This document shows, in pieces, positions 1-12,235 of a stretch of 64,000 bases of DNA. Every line of letters begins with the position of its first letter. The stretch's first letter is position 1. The notes under the pieces were generated by a model that was given only the letters and a program-made list of their open reading frames with translations, searched no databases and was not told where the DNA came from. The DNA is from Strigamia acuminata (Eukaryota; Arthropoda; Chilopoda; Geophilomorpha; Linotaeniidae), in assembly GCA_949358305.1 (NCBI GenBank), contig OX442316.1, positions 5,828,001 to 5,892,000 on the forward strand, in the 5' to 3' direction. A program made the translations under genes and the position numbers.

Positions 1-3000
1 GATCACAGTGGTGTCGCTAATCCCCATATGGCCCGGGGGGAACACGATGCCTGACACAGGAATTGTTCTTGACAAAGACTAAAAGTGAAAGATGTTTGCT
101 TCCGGTCTCGCGTTATTCACAGACCTCCCCTGATATAGCAAACATAACCCCCTTAACTCTTTTATGCAATTCGTGTTGAAGGACAAGCTGTACGACTAGG
201 TCACTTAGGTATGGATTTAGTCTGTAGAGAGGGGATCACACCTACAAGTGCACCTAGCAGAGAGAGAACAAAAATGAAATGATTTCATGGAGATTTAAAC
301 GAATCGAACTATATTTGCTGATCGCAGTGTTAATATTGATGCGCCACACTGTGCTATAGGGGTTTCGGGCACTCGATCAGCTGTTGGTGGATTATCGACT
401 GCATTATATCACTTAACCCAGGGCAATTGCTTGGGAATTAGACATGTGTAGGCATCGGCAATATACGACACAGAGTGTCTGTTTGGAGTACATCACATGC
501 AAATCCCACGGATCTTTTCCGGGATCTAACGGGCTTTACACTCAGGCACGATTGCGCATTAAAGTTAATGCAGGGTGGTGGATATTGAATATATTAGCTG
601 TAAAAGTTTCTAATTGATGGAGATAAACACGCAAGGCAGCAACGCTTTGCTTTGTGCACGTTTCCTTTGGTGGTATATACTGGTATATCCTGCTTTTGAA
701 TGTTTAAGCGCGAGTTGTATGACGTGTGAATGGAATCGAATGGTCTGAAATAAACAGGAAATAGTGAAAATTCAATAGCAACATCTGTCTATATATTTTG
801 TGAAATGTGTGGCGTCCGTCAGGACCGTCACAGATAAATATCGCGCAATATTTATATAAAATAATGTGGCTATAACGATTAAAATTCGAATTGTGAATTC
901 TTTTGACCGAGAAAAATGTGATGACAAAGAAATTAGCAAACTGGTGTGGGAGGAAGCATGGAAATGAGGCACGCGCCCACGCCTGCGCTTTCTCCCTTTT
1001 TCTCGTCTCTGACGTTCGCATCTCATGTAAATTTGTGCACGTGGCTCGCACCAGGGGCTGGAGTAGCCGGAGCATGAGGGGGTCGAGGAGAGTCATTAAA
1101 ATCCGCCCTCTTTGCTCAGACTCAAAGGATTTTACACGAAAAAATGGTTGAGAATTCATCTCCGCCTCGCGTACGCGTATTACATTCTCATCCATGGCTA
1201 ATGACGGTCGGGATTTCATTTAGCATCCAGGCGGATGCAGAGGGCAGAAAGGATAAAAGGTGCTGGCCATACTCGACCAGTGCCAATTAAAGGGCGCAAC
1301 ACTCGGGCGGAAGAGGAACTAGACGCTTTTTGTCTCAATTTCCTATTGTCAATTGCGCGTCATTGAAACTAAACACATGTCAGGAAGTCGTGGTCTTCTT
1401 GCTGTGTAAATAAAAATATTGTATCGGGCGACCGATTCATTCGATTTGAAACTGTTTAAATGGATGAACGAAACCAATTTTTATTTATTATTTGGTAGAA
1501 AAACATTCGGCTGGGGGTAAAAAATACTGTAATTTGATTATTTGTATTAAGAAGGAAATAAGAAGTCGCTAAAAATGTGATAAATGTTTAATAAAAGCCG
1601 AATTGGGTATTGGTTGGAATCATTTTTACGTGGAACGATATTTACCTCGCCATGTTTCATGTTAAAAATCTCAGATGAATAGCACCACGTTTAAAAATCA
1701 ACGGGTAGACGTTGCATCTTTGAGGAGCTTGTTGGCCGGCGAGAGAATTGAAATCAAAAAGCTCGCATTGTCGCCCATAGCGGTTAAAACTCAAGTGTGA
1801 TCGGTGGCGGCACAAAGCGAGTCTTTTTGGCCTTTTTTGTGTTCGTATTATTGGCGGTAGGTGGCAGGATTTTACACGGCACCAGATTTGAATGTTGCCT
1901 AAGTTTGCTCATTAGATATTTATCAAGTTTTTCGACATTTTAACAAGTAAATTGCATTTCTCGATCGTTTTTCTTTGATGGAATTTTTCGTGTGTTCTCA
2001 TTAATAATAATTGTTATTTATTTTCTATGGATGTAGGGGGATGGAAAAGGTCGATCTCTAACAAATTATTACGGACTACAAGAATATTTAATGCGGATTG
2101 CTGTTTATCTGTTAGTTTTATTTCAGTTTATCCTGTACTGGTTATTTAGGTTGAATTTCTTTCTTTGTTTACAGTTTTTGCAGTCGTTTTTACCGAAAAT
2201 ATATGACAGTTTGACATGAAAGCCACTCGAATATGTACAGTAAGTTAATTTTTAAATTTTAAGTTTTTGTTGTTTTATCCCAATCCCATCCCATCAGACA
2301 CTGTGATTAGTCGCCATAAACAGGTTTCACACTTTCTTATTTTTGTTTCGACTGTGATTTGATTAAAAATAATTCGACGACGCCTTGAGGGAAAATTAGA
2401 AATATGAAAATCAACGGCGCTGTTTCTTCTCGAGCATCGTCTGTGTGATCGCAATAATAAGCAACTTAATTTACACTTTATTTTAGTTAGCTAAGAAGTA
2501 AATTTGTAGGAAACATGGCAAGATAGTTTTGATTTGTATATTTTCTGTTGAAAAATTCAAGTTGGCAAATCGAAAATCGTTTTCACAATGTCTCGTCTCT
2601 CGCCATCGCCACGTTGAATTTTCTCATTGTTACTCGCCATCTTGAAATTTCCATCTCCGAGTTGGATCCAAAACGAAATTGGAATAACGAGATGATTTTA
2701 ATTTTTAAAGCCGTTATTGTGGCCATATCGAAGAGGGTCAATAAATTGTAACTACAATTTTTCTATTTTCCATTTTCAGGTTGGACTTGCGTCACAGTGC
2801 TTTTCTAGGACCATACGATAAAAACACCAGCTGAGAAGTAAATAATAAAATTTAAATATTCCGATGTAAATATCTTATAGTAAAATATGCAATTTTTCCA
2901 TGCTTATAGGCTGAACGAAAGCGGATCTTTGGTTTCCATCAACCGCAGTCTGAATCTATTATCCTGGTGCATGTACAAGTATACAATGTTCAATGTGGGA

Positions 3001-3230
3001 TATGAAATGATATTTTGTTGCTGGTATCTACAACATAGAAAAAGACTGAAAATGTTACTAAATACAGAAATAATTTATGATGTAGAGCTTTTCTTGTTTA
3101 GTTTTGGATTTTGGAATAAACTTCTCAAATGTCTGCCACAATTTTTGTCAAACTCAAATGTTTTTATTTTTTTTGTCAAATGTGTAGTTGCTAATTTTAT
3201 TTTTTGTGTGTTCCGGAGAGCATTCAATTA
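1..3230. other. Non-coding stretch, no gene recognised
   Basis: I see no coding region, RNA gene or array here. The few short open frames (for example 704-1219 on the minus strand and 2887-3231 on the plus strand) have low-complexity or unfamiliar translations and no splice context that would join them into a gene. The DNA is AT-rich with homopolymer runs, as in the introns and spacers elsewhere in the window. Confidence 0.6.
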
Positions 3231-3237
3231 AATTCCA

Positions 3238-3345
3238 CCAACATTCTTCTCCAATAGTCGACTGGTGACTGGGGAATTAAAAAGAAATTCGTCCTGTTTA
3301 AATTTAAGGCTATAGGCATGGCACGTGGACTCTTACGACGACGAG
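3238..3345. repeat. Dispersed repeat copy, related to 11,951-12,110
   Basis: The segment beginning CACCAACATTCTTCTCCAAT and continuing through GTCGACTGGTGACTGGGG recurs nearly unchanged at 11,951. In both copies it runs into an AATTTAAGG(C/T)TA... block that also resembles the start of the 722-bp cassette at 8.18 kb. This marks one repeat family scattered over the left 12 kb. No coding potential is seen. Confidence 0.6.
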
Positions 3346-3639
3346 CTAACCATCCTGGCAATTCTGAAATCTTAACATCGGCAAGAGCAGTATCCGCTGT
3401 AAAGAAGTATATATTTGTTATATTTTATTTGGGAAAATGCATCACTTTTTAAGACGGCCGTAACTTAATTAACCCTAAATTAAATTTAATGACTTAAATT
3501 CTATAAAATAATGCAACAACTCACGTTTCCCGTAAAACCGAGAAGGGTTGTAAGGACCGTGCACTTTAGAATTATATTCTTTTGGAAATTGGCCGATATC
3601 ACCAATTAATTTTTGGAAAAACTGAGAAGCCATCTTTGT

Positions 3640-3840
3640 AAGCGACGACCGGGAGCATGCGCAGAGCAACAAAAATGGCGCGGAAGTAAGAATCAGATTG
3701 GATTGTGGGAAGAAGAAGAGTCAGGCGTGATCTGACGCGAGGGCTACGACAGCAGCAAGCAGCAACCATTGGTCGGTATATTTAGAATTAATCTTCAGCC
3801 ATCCAATAATTTCGAGGTGGGAAATACAATTTACTCATTT
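3640..3840. repeat. Segment duplication, copy 1 (partner at 4,200-4,415)
   Basis: Both copies contain GCATGCGCAG or CATGCGCAG, then an AAGAATCAGATTG(G/C)ATTGTGGGA block, a (C/T)TGACG(C/T)GAGG block, a (A/G)TTGGTCGGTAT block and AGGTGGGAAAT, in the same order. The CATGCGCA core resembles an NRF1-type promoter element, so duplicated promoter DNA is possible, but that is inference. Confidence 0.6.
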
Positions 3841-3903
3841 TAAAGTATAAATTTTCCAAAAATGATATTTACAGCTGAATATTTTTATTTTTATTTTGAA
3901 CAG

Positions 3904-5850
3904 AAAGCAGACGCCATTATCAGCATTTTAGGCCTCAGTCAACTCAACAGTTGCACCACATCCAGATGGGAAATGAATGTTCTTCTTGTTCAAAATGTTC
4001 ATTGGTAAGTACATTTTTCAAATGTAACAATATTTTAGAAAAGATTTAATGAATCAGCGGTATTTTTAATTTTTAAGACTGTGAAAAATGGCTGAAATGA
4101 AATAATTGGTATAGTTGGGCTTGGGCTTCATTGGCACATTCGGTATATTTGTGTAATAATAGCAAGCTAAATATCAAGATAAGTATCAAGTTAAATATCC
4201 TCACCGCACATGCGCAGTAAATGGCTCGGGTCTGAGCCAATCACAGCTACGATAACTAAGAATCAGATTGCATTGTGGGAACTGGGAAGAAGAGGAGGGT
4301 GATGTCTGACGTGAGGTAACGACGTGTGACGGCCTACAGTTGCAGTAATCGTTGGTCGGTATTTTTCGAAATGAATCTTGGGCCATGCAATGATTTAGAG
4401 GTGGGAAATTCAGTTTGATGTTCAATATACATGTTGGTAAGATATTTTTGGTGTTTTTTGTGTTTTATTTTGTTGTCTTTTTCTGGACCTTGATAAAATT
4501 TTTCAATTTTTCTGGACCCCACTTAAAATTACTTGTCGACCCCTGGCCTAATGAATCAGTTTGATTTTACAGTAAAAGTATTAAAATATATACACATAAA
4601 TTAAAAATTTAAAAAACACGTTATTGTGTTAAGATTTTAGGAGTTTGGTTCGTATATATCCAGTACAGCAATATTACGTATACATTGTGCTCATATTTTA
4701 ATATGAGCATAATCTATTTTTAAAAAGTGTCTTTTATTTATTGCTCGTTTTTTATGCAATAAACATTGCTACTGCATAAGTTGACGCGCTCTTAAAACAG
4801 TTCTAGGTTCAGTAATCTTTAATGTTTTAGAAGGGTTTTGAAAATGTGTGGTTTTCTAGATAATAAAAAAGATTAAAAATTTTTCTCATTTTTGTGCAGC
4901 CTGTAGCTAGAAAACCACGTATCCTGCACAGCCATACTTGATTCGAAAAAGTGCAGAATTGTTTAATATTAAATTGTAATAATATTAAATTGTAATAGTT
5001 GATTGGAGTATGAAAACTTTTTCAGTGCTAGTCACTATTTTTGTCAAATATTTTTATCATTAATAAAGTTTTTGTTGATTAGTTTTATTTTTTTCTCTTT
5101 GCAGACAGCATGCTAATGAAATGAAGCTACATCATGGATCATTGGAGCTACATCGTGGATCAATGAAGCTATAAACCTTGGTTCCGAAAGAAGATAGACA
5201 CGACGACATGGACAACAGCAGCAACATTGGTAGCTAATTTTAGAACTGGACTAATGTCCAAAATTATAATTTTGTGCTAAATTATTTAATTTAATTTAAT
5301 TTTTTTAAAAAAGGAATGCACTTGTAAAAAGTGAGTAATTAGCAGACGACGCTCGACAATAAGCCTCGATCGCAATTAGTTATTTGGAAAAGGCGAAGCC
5401 AGTTCCGGGGAACAGATAATAAAGTAAAGTAGCGATTAATTAAAAGGTTTTCTATACCGTGGCTAAGTAATTGTTTAGTTTGGAAGAATGACTATAAATA
5501 TTGTAGTTCCAGATAAAAGTCGTTAAGATGAAGAGTTTGTAGGACAAACGAAAACCATGCGACCACAAATCCTGATTGCAAATGGTCAAATGGCTGAATT
5601 CGAACAAATAGCGGGTTGGGGTTGGATGAGTCTGTTGATCGTCACACTTGTAAGTAAATCTTAGAAAATGAAGGTAAATTCGGTTTTAAAATTAAACATG
5701 AATTAAGATGTGCTTACTGAATACTAAAATTTGAAAATAAATTTATTATGTTATATATCATTAATAATTTCTTTTTTAAAACTTGGGCAGATTGCATTAT
5801 AAATTAATTTCATTTTTTTTTTCTCTTTTCAGTGAAATTCCAGTCGTTTG
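3904..5850 (+). ncRNA. Possible spliced non-coding transcript
   Basis: Several canonical splice-like signals lie in the same orientation without shared coding frames. There is an acceptor ending at 3,903 with a donor ATTG|GTAAGTACA after 4,004; an acceptor TTTGCAG ending at 5,104 with a donor after about 5,229; a donor ACTT|GTAAGTAAA near 5,649; and an acceptor CTCTTTTCAG at about 5,832. The intervening segments have stops in every frame. I infer a long non-coding RNA or decayed gene; chance matches are a real alternative. Confidence 0.2.
4200..4415. repeat. Segment duplication, copy 2 (partner at 3,640-3,840)
   Basis: This is the second, diverged copy of the block at 3.64 kb, with the same order of short conserved words and small indels between them. 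No open reading frame is shared between the copies, so the conserved part is not protein-coding. Confidence 0.6.
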
Positions 5851-5964
5851 CATACCGATTTGTGTCTGGAACCCGGTAAAGAAGAGCGCGCGAATGAAAA
5901 CCTTAAAAAAGCTTATTTTACAAACATAGAAAACTTTAAAAACACCTAACATATTTTTTAAACA

Positions 5965-7405
5965 CACCAAAAACTTCGAATACAAAAACTTCGAATAGCG
6001 GTAAGCACAAAAAACTTCGAATACCGGTACACGCAAAAAACTTCGAATACCGGTACCCGCAAAAAAACTTGGAATACCGGTACACGCAAAAAAACTTGGA
6101 ATACCGGTACACGCAAAAAACTTCGAATACTGGTACACGCAAAAAAACTTCGAATACCGGTACACGCAAAAAACTTCGAATACCGGTACACGCAAAAAAA
6201 CTTCGAATACCGGTACACGCAAAAAAACTTGGAATACCGGTACACGCAAAAAAACTTCGAATACCGGTACACGCAAAAAAACTTCGAATACCGGTACACG
6301 CAAAAAAACTTCGAATACCGGTACACGCAAAAAAAACTTCGAATACAAACATTTCGAATACAAAAACTTCGAATAGCGGTAAACACAAAAAACTTCGAAT
6401 ACAAAAACATCGAATACCGTTACACGCAAAAAAACTTTGAATACCGGTACACGCAAAAAAACTTCGAATACCGGTACACGCAAAAAAAACTTCGAATACC
6501 GGTACACGCAAAAAAAACTTCGAATACCGGTACATGCAAAAAAAACTTCGAATACCGGTACACGCAAAAAAACTTCGAATACCGGTACATGCAAAAAAAA
6601 CTTCGAATACAAACATTTCGAATACAAAAACTTCGAATAGCGGTAAACACAAAAAACTTCGAATACAAAAACATCGAATACCGTTACACGCAAAAAAACT
6701 TTGAATACCGGTACACGCAAAAAAACTTCGAATACCGGTACACGCAAAAAAAACTTCGAATACCGGTACACGCAAAAAAACTTCGAATACCGGTACATGC
6801 AAAAAAAACTTCGAATACCGGTACACGCAAAAAAACTTCGAATACCGGTACATGCAAAAAAAACTTCGAATACAAACATTTCGAATACAAAAACTTCGAA
6901 TAGCGGTAAACACAAAAAACTTCGAATACAAAAACATCGAATACCGTTACACGCAAAAAAACTTTGAATACCGGTACACGCAAAAAAACTTCGAATACCG
7001 GTACACGCAAAAAAAACTTCGAATACCGGTACACGCAAAAGAACTTCGAATACCGGTACACGCAAAAACCTTCGAATACCGGTACATACAAAAAAACTTC
7101 GAATACCGGTACATACAAAAAAACTTCGAATATCGGTACATACAAAAAAACTTCGAATATCGGTACATACAAAAAAACTTCGAATACCGGTACATACAAA
7201 AAAAACTTCGAATACCGGTACATACAAAAAAACTTCGAATACAAACATTTCGAATACAAAAACTTCGAATAGCGGTAAACACAAAAAACTTCGAATACTA
7301 AAACATCGAATACCGGTACACGCAAAAAAGCATCGAATACCGGTACACGCAAAAAAACATCGAATACCGGTACACGCAAAAAAACTTCGAATACCGGTAC
7401 AGCAC
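5965..7405. repeat. Composite minisatellite, 26-28-bp unit with higher-order blocks
   Basis: About fifty units of the form TTCGAATACCGGTACACGC plus an A-run are arranged head to tail. Each unit carries two 6-bp palindromes, TTCGAA and ACCGGT. A variant block (TTCGAATACAAACATTTCG, then TTCGAATAGCGGTAAACAC, then a CATCGAATACCGTTACACG unit) interrupts the array at 6,337, 6,601, 6,864 and 7,233, giving a higher-order period of about 264 bp for the first three. Unit lengths vary only by A-run length, so amplification by unequal exchange or slippage is likely. Because the unit lacks stops on the minus strand, long spurious frames (up to 543 codons, 5,797-7,428) cross it. Confidence 0.95.
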
Positions 7406-7590
7406 AAAAAATGCATTTTTTTTCTCACATAAAATGCATGTTTTCTTCCCGTAACTGCATTTTCCTTTCCAAAAATGCATTATTTTTTCCAAGAATGCAT
7501 GTTTCTTACCCAAAAAAGCATGTTTCCCTCCCTTAAATGCATTTTCCTTTCCAAGAATGCAATTTTCCTTCCCAAAATTGCATTTTTTCT
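7406..7590. repeat. Degenerate tandem repeat with ATGCAT core
   Basis: Around eight imperfect units of roughly 20-25 bp are centred on AATGCAT followed by TTTCCTTCC(C/A)AA-type pyrimidine tracts. The block sits between the 26-28-bp minisatellite and the perfect 23-bp array and looks transitional to the latter, since both share the CCTCCCAAAA or CCTTCCCAAAA segment. Confidence 0.8.
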
Positions 7591-7912
7591 CCCAAAAATA
7601 ATTCATTTTTCCTCCCAAAAATAATTCATTTTTCCTCCCAAAAATAATTCATTTTTCCTCCCAAAAATAATTCATTTTTCCTCCCAAAAATAATTCATTT
7701 TTCCTCCCAAAAATAATTCATTTTTCCTCCCAAAAATAATTCATTTTTCCTCCCAAAAATAATTCATTTTTCCTCCCAAAAATAATTCATTTTTCCTCCC
7801 AAAAATAATTCATTTTTCCTCCCAAAAATAATTCATTTTTCCTCCCAAAAATAATTCATTTTTCCTCCCAAAAATAATTCATTTTTCCTCCCAAAAATAA
7901 TTCATTTTTATC
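7591..7912. repeat. 23-bp tandem array, about 14 near-identical copies
   Basis: The unit is TTCATTTTTCCTCCC followed by AAAAATAA. The copies are virtually identical over 320 bp, which suggests very recent expansion or homogenisation. The array is strand-asymmetric (pyrimidine then purine). There is no coding potential. Confidence 0.95.
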
Positions 7913-8029
7913 GCTGCAAGGATCATTGAAAATAGTGGTTCGCGAACTTTAGTTGGATTGCGTATAACCGGAAGAAATAGACGGGACGTGGATACAGTTA
8001 GGATGGAAAATGAGCTGTACCCTGTTTGA

Positions 8030-10200
8030 GAGTGGCGCTGGCCGAAAACGTACGAGAGATGTTTGAAATTGAAGGTTTATTCAGGTAATTTGTGTTAATT
8101 ATTGTTTTATTTGTTGGTTATTAATTATTTTTTCTTTCTTTCCAGACAGCAATTGAATGGAATCTGCATGAATGGGGGAACTCCGAATTTAAGGCTAGGA
8201 ATAGTTACTGGCAAAGCAAGGAATAATCCTTTTTCTCAGTTGGCAACTGGTTAATCCCGTTTCAATGGCCCACCGGGTAAAAGTGACCACACACAATGTA
8301 CAAGGCAAAAATAGACGAGGTCCTACCAGGGTACCTCTTATATCTGTAGCACTACTGCTATCGACAGCCAACTGGTGAGTGATTTTCATGAATTGGCGCT
8401 TGCATAGCTGGAGAACCCTGTTTCTCTGCTATCATTTGACCAATGGGCAAAGTGGTTCAAAGAAAGGTGACAATCACGCATAGGTTATGAAGCCCAGAGT
8501 GACCATTATGCCGAGGAAAGAGAACGGATTATAATATTGATTTGTCAGTGCGCTGCGCGGATTCATCAAGGCTCTCTTAGGAAGTAAACATGTTTCATCT
8601 GGTCTCTGTTCATGTTTACGGGGAGTCATGGTTAGGGTAGTGCAGGCTCTTTTAGCAGTGTGTCCAGTTGAAGGCTCGCTACAGTGCTACAGGGTGCTTT
8701 GGACGCGATGCATTCTTTGGTTGTTCTCTGCTGGAGAGTTTGTACAGCTTTGTTGCGTTGGATGGGAGGAGTTCGTGGCGAATTGCAGGTTTATTCATCA
8801 GGTAATTTGTGTTAATTAATGTTTTATTTGTTGGTTATTAATTATTTTTTCTTTCTTTCCAGACAGCAATTGAATGTAATCTGCATGAATGAATCTGCAG
8901 AACTCCGAATTTAAGGCTAGGAATAGTTACTGGCAAAGCAAGGAATAATCCTTTTTCTCAGTTGGCAACTGGTTAATCCCGTTTCAATGGCCCACCGGGT
9001 AAAAGTGACCACACACAATGTACAAGGCAAAAATAGACGAGGTCCTACCAGGGTACCTCTTATATCTGTAGCACTACTGCTATCGACAGCCAACTGGTGA
9101 GTGATTTTCATGAATTGGCGCTTGCATAGCTGGAGAACCCTGTTTCTCTGCTATCATTTGACCAATGGGCAAAGTGGTTCAAAGAAAGGTGACAATCACG
9201 CATAGGTTATGAAGCCCAGAGTGACCATTATGCCGAGGAAAGAGAACGGATTATAATATTGATTTGTCAGTGCGCTGCGCGGATTCATCAAGGCTCTCTT
9301 AGGAAGTAAACATGTTTCATCTGGTCTCTGTTCATGTTTACGGGGAGTCATGGTTAGGGTAGTGCAGGCTCTTTTAGCAGTGTGTCCAGTTGAAGGCTCG
9401 CTACAGTGCTACAGGGTGCTTTGGACGCGATGCATTCTTTGGTTGTTCTCTGCTGGAGAGTTTGTACAGCTTTGTTGCGTTGGATGGGAGGAGTTCGTGG
9501 CGAATTGCAGGTTTATTCATCAGGTAATTTGTGTTAATTAATGTTTTATTTGTTGGTTATTAATTATTTTTTCTTTCTTTCCAGACAGCAATTGAATGTA
9601 ATCTGCATGAATGAATCTGCAGAACTCCGAATTTAAGGCTAGGAATAGTTACTGGCAAAGCAAGGAATAATCCTTTTTCTCAGTTGGCAACTGGTTAATC
9701 CCGTTTCAATGGCCCACCGGGTAAAAGTGACCACACACAATGTACAAGGCAAAAATAGACGAGGTCCTACCAGGGTACCTCTTATATCTGTAGCACTACT
9801 GCTATCGACAGCCAACTGGTGAGTGATTTTCATGAATTGGCGCTTGCATAGCTGGAGAACCCTGTTTCTCTGCTATCATTTGACCAATGGGCAAAGTGGT
9901 TCAAAGAAAGGTGACAATCACGCATAGGTTATGAAGCCCAGAGTGACCATTATGCCGAGGAAAGAGAACGGATTATAATATTGATTTGTCAGTGCGCTGC
10001 GCGGATTCATCAAGGCTCTCTTACATGTTTCATCTGGTCTCTGTTCATGTTTACGGGGAGTCATGGTTAGGGTAGTGCAGGCTCTTTTAGCAGTGTGTCC
10101 AGTTGAAGGCTCGCTACAGTGCTACAGGGTGCTTTGGACGCGATGCATCCTTTGGTTGTTCTCTGCTGGAGAGTTTGTACAGCTTTGTTGCGTTGCGCTG
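8030..10200. repeat. 722-bp tandem cassette, three copies, with splice-like borders
   Basis: Three head-to-tail copies start at about 8,146, 8,863 and 9,585 (periods 717 and 722 bp) and are almost identical; the third has a small deletion near 10,023. Each copy has, on the plus strand, a 61-bp intron-like segment (TTCATCAG|GTAATTTG to CTTTCTTTCCAG; 8,085-8,145, 8,802-8,862, 9,524-9,584) followed by a roughly 230-bp exon-like segment ending CAACTG|GTGAGT (8,374 in copy 1). Stops occur in all frames, so if transcribed it would be a non-coding RNA with repeated exons. Confidence 0.85.
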
Positions 10201-11950
10201 CGAGGAGTTCGTGGGGAATGGTGTACCTGAATAAACCTTCAATACGTGGATCAAGATGTCATTCAAGTTGGATCGTTTGTTTGGATTTGCAAGGGATTTT
10301 GGACAATGGATGTTGGTCGTCAGCCTACATTGAGCAGCGAAAATGTTGGTCGTCAGTGAAGCATTTACTTTTTGTTTATTGTATTTAAATTCATTGTGTA
10401 ATTTTCGTTTTAAACTGTTTCTGTTGTTTGATATGGCAAGATAATTTGCCACCAACCTCAGCTGGGTTTTTTTTATGCTTTCCCAGTCGGTAATGTTAAT
10501 GCAAGGTTGGATCCTCGTTAAAATTGTTCCCACAGATTGCAAAAAAGAGGCAATTTGGTTAAACTAAGAATAAAAACAAAAAAAAATAAAGAATATGAAC
10601 AACAAAAAAATAAAGAATAAAAACAAGAAAAATGAATGAAGAATAAAAACAGATTTACATGTTATATAATCATATTTTCGATAAAATTTGCTTTCATCCG
10701 TTATCAACTAAAGGAGGATTATGTTGCTGTATTGTATCCATAGTTTTGGAGAATTACAAGGTATGTATTTCAATGTATTATTCTGTGAAATATTGAAAGG
10801 ATTTCAAGTGTAGATAATGTGTTTGAAAATAATCATCAAATTGTTGTCGGAATTTCACCGGAAGTACAAACAGAAAGAAGAATCATATTGGTTAGTTGCA
10901 GGTTGCAGGTCCACCAGATTGAAACATGGAACTGGTTATCTGTCGACGAGCGTCACGATTGCAAAATCGGTGGATAAATTGTTAACAAAGCAGAAAATTA
11001 TAACATTTTTTTGTTATGTTGTAAATTTTAAAACGATGAAATGTGGATAGATTGACTACGTAAGATCTCCCGTGCACAGACCTGCTCATTAAGTATTAAA
11101 ATTTAAAAAATGAACCTATTTTACCTTTCTGGCTTAATGTTAGACTACATTCATTAGGAATATTTGAAGAAAAGAAATGTGGGCACGTAAAGGATATTCA
11201 CATTGCATTCTAGATAAATGAAAATATCACATTCGGAATTTACCGTATACGTAAAGCCCAATTAGCTGAAAATGTACCAAATTATTTCGTATTTTTTAAA
11301 AAAATGTAGAAGATAAAGTTAAAAATATCTAATTCTCGATTCACTCGATTATTTAGACCAAATTCTTTACAATAAGTGAACTGATGTTTATTCCCGCAGA
11401 CTTGCAATAGTGGAATTACTTGTGATGATGGTGAGTGTCAAAATTAATAAAAACATTGCAAAACAGAAACTCAATGAATTGAATTAATTCATTGCTTAAT
11501 GCATCAGTTTAATTTTACAGTAAAAATATTAAAAGGTATATTAAAATTTTAAAAATTCTGTTTCAATATGTTACTGTGTTGACATTTTTGGAGTATGTAC
11601 ATTTCTAATCTTTGGGGCAGCTGATAGGATGAAGTTCGCACACTTCGCAGGGGGTCGAGGAGGGCACGGTATATATTTTCATCTTAAAAACTGCCCATCC
11701 GATGGAATGAGCAGATAGAGGCGCAAAAACTATTAAAGTGCTAGACATAGCACGCAAAAGGGATGAAGCTACATCTCGCCCTAAAATAAGACAAAACACA
11801 TGAATTATTATTTTTTTAAATGTTTTATTTCTTGATGATCGTTGCCACAAGTTTTGTCAAACATTTTTATCGTTTACATCCAAATGAAAATGTTTGCTAA
11901 TTTTATTTCCTTGTCTGTTCCAAACAGCATGCAAATCAAATCCACGGGCA
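10201..11950. other. Non-coding stretch, AT-rich
   Basis: No gene is recognised. The part next to the cassette (10,200-10,560) is unique sequence, followed by A-rich stretches around 10,560-10,660. A piece near 11,515-11,600 (AAAATATTAAAA then GTGTTGACATTTTTGGAGT) is a diverged copy of 4,570-4,650. Confidence 0.55.
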
Positions 11951-12130
11951 CCAACATTCTTCTCCAATAGTCGACTGGTGACTGGGGAATTAAAAAAAAA
12001 TGTCCTGATTAAATTTAAGGTTAGGCATTAGAATTAGATTCCGGCAAGTGCAGGAAAAACAAGGATAATCCTTTCTCACAATTGACAACTGGTTCAGCTC
12101 AAGGGGAACAACCCTGAATGGTAAGTTGAG
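11951..12130. repeat. Dispersed repeat copy, related to 3,238 and 8,183
   Basis: This copy links two others. Its first 45 bp match 3,238-3,285, and its later part (GGATAATCCTTTCTCACA, then TTGACAACTGGTT) resembles the interior of the 722-bp cassette (GAATAATCCTTTTTCTCAG, then TTGGCAACTGGTT at about 8,220-8,250). This ties the tandem cassette to an older dispersed family. Confidence 0.6.
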
Positions 12131-12235
12131 GTTGAATTTAAAATGTTTGACAAAAATTTGTGGCAAATTGAGAGTGGCACTTTGTTTATTTGTGCTATTT
12201 TTATTGGAAAATTTGAAATTTGAAAACAAGCATTA
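12122..12235. repeat. Direct duplication, copy 1 (partner 13,957-14,080)
   Basis: About 115 bp starting TGGTAAGTTGA and ending CAAGCATTATTAGATT is present again at 13,957-14,080 with only a few substitutions. The shared part is non-coding and lies 1.8 kb from its partner, flanking the 300-bp and 62-bp tandem repeats. Confidence 0.8.

Noticed and set aside
704-1219. 171-codon minus-strand frame and overlapping smaller frames
   Set aside because: The translation has no recognisable domain, overlapping frames exist on both strands, and no splice or promoter context supports it.
5797-7428. 543-codon minus-strand frame plus several other long frames on both strands
   Set aside because: All are translations of the minisatellite, whose unit lacks stops in several frames. 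The products are monotonous repeats and multiple overlapping frames are equally open, so this is not evidence of a gene.
8195-9833. Recurring 63-64-codon frames in the 722-bp cassette
   Set aside because: They recur only because the DNA is duplicated. They cross the splice-like borders and show no protein-like features.
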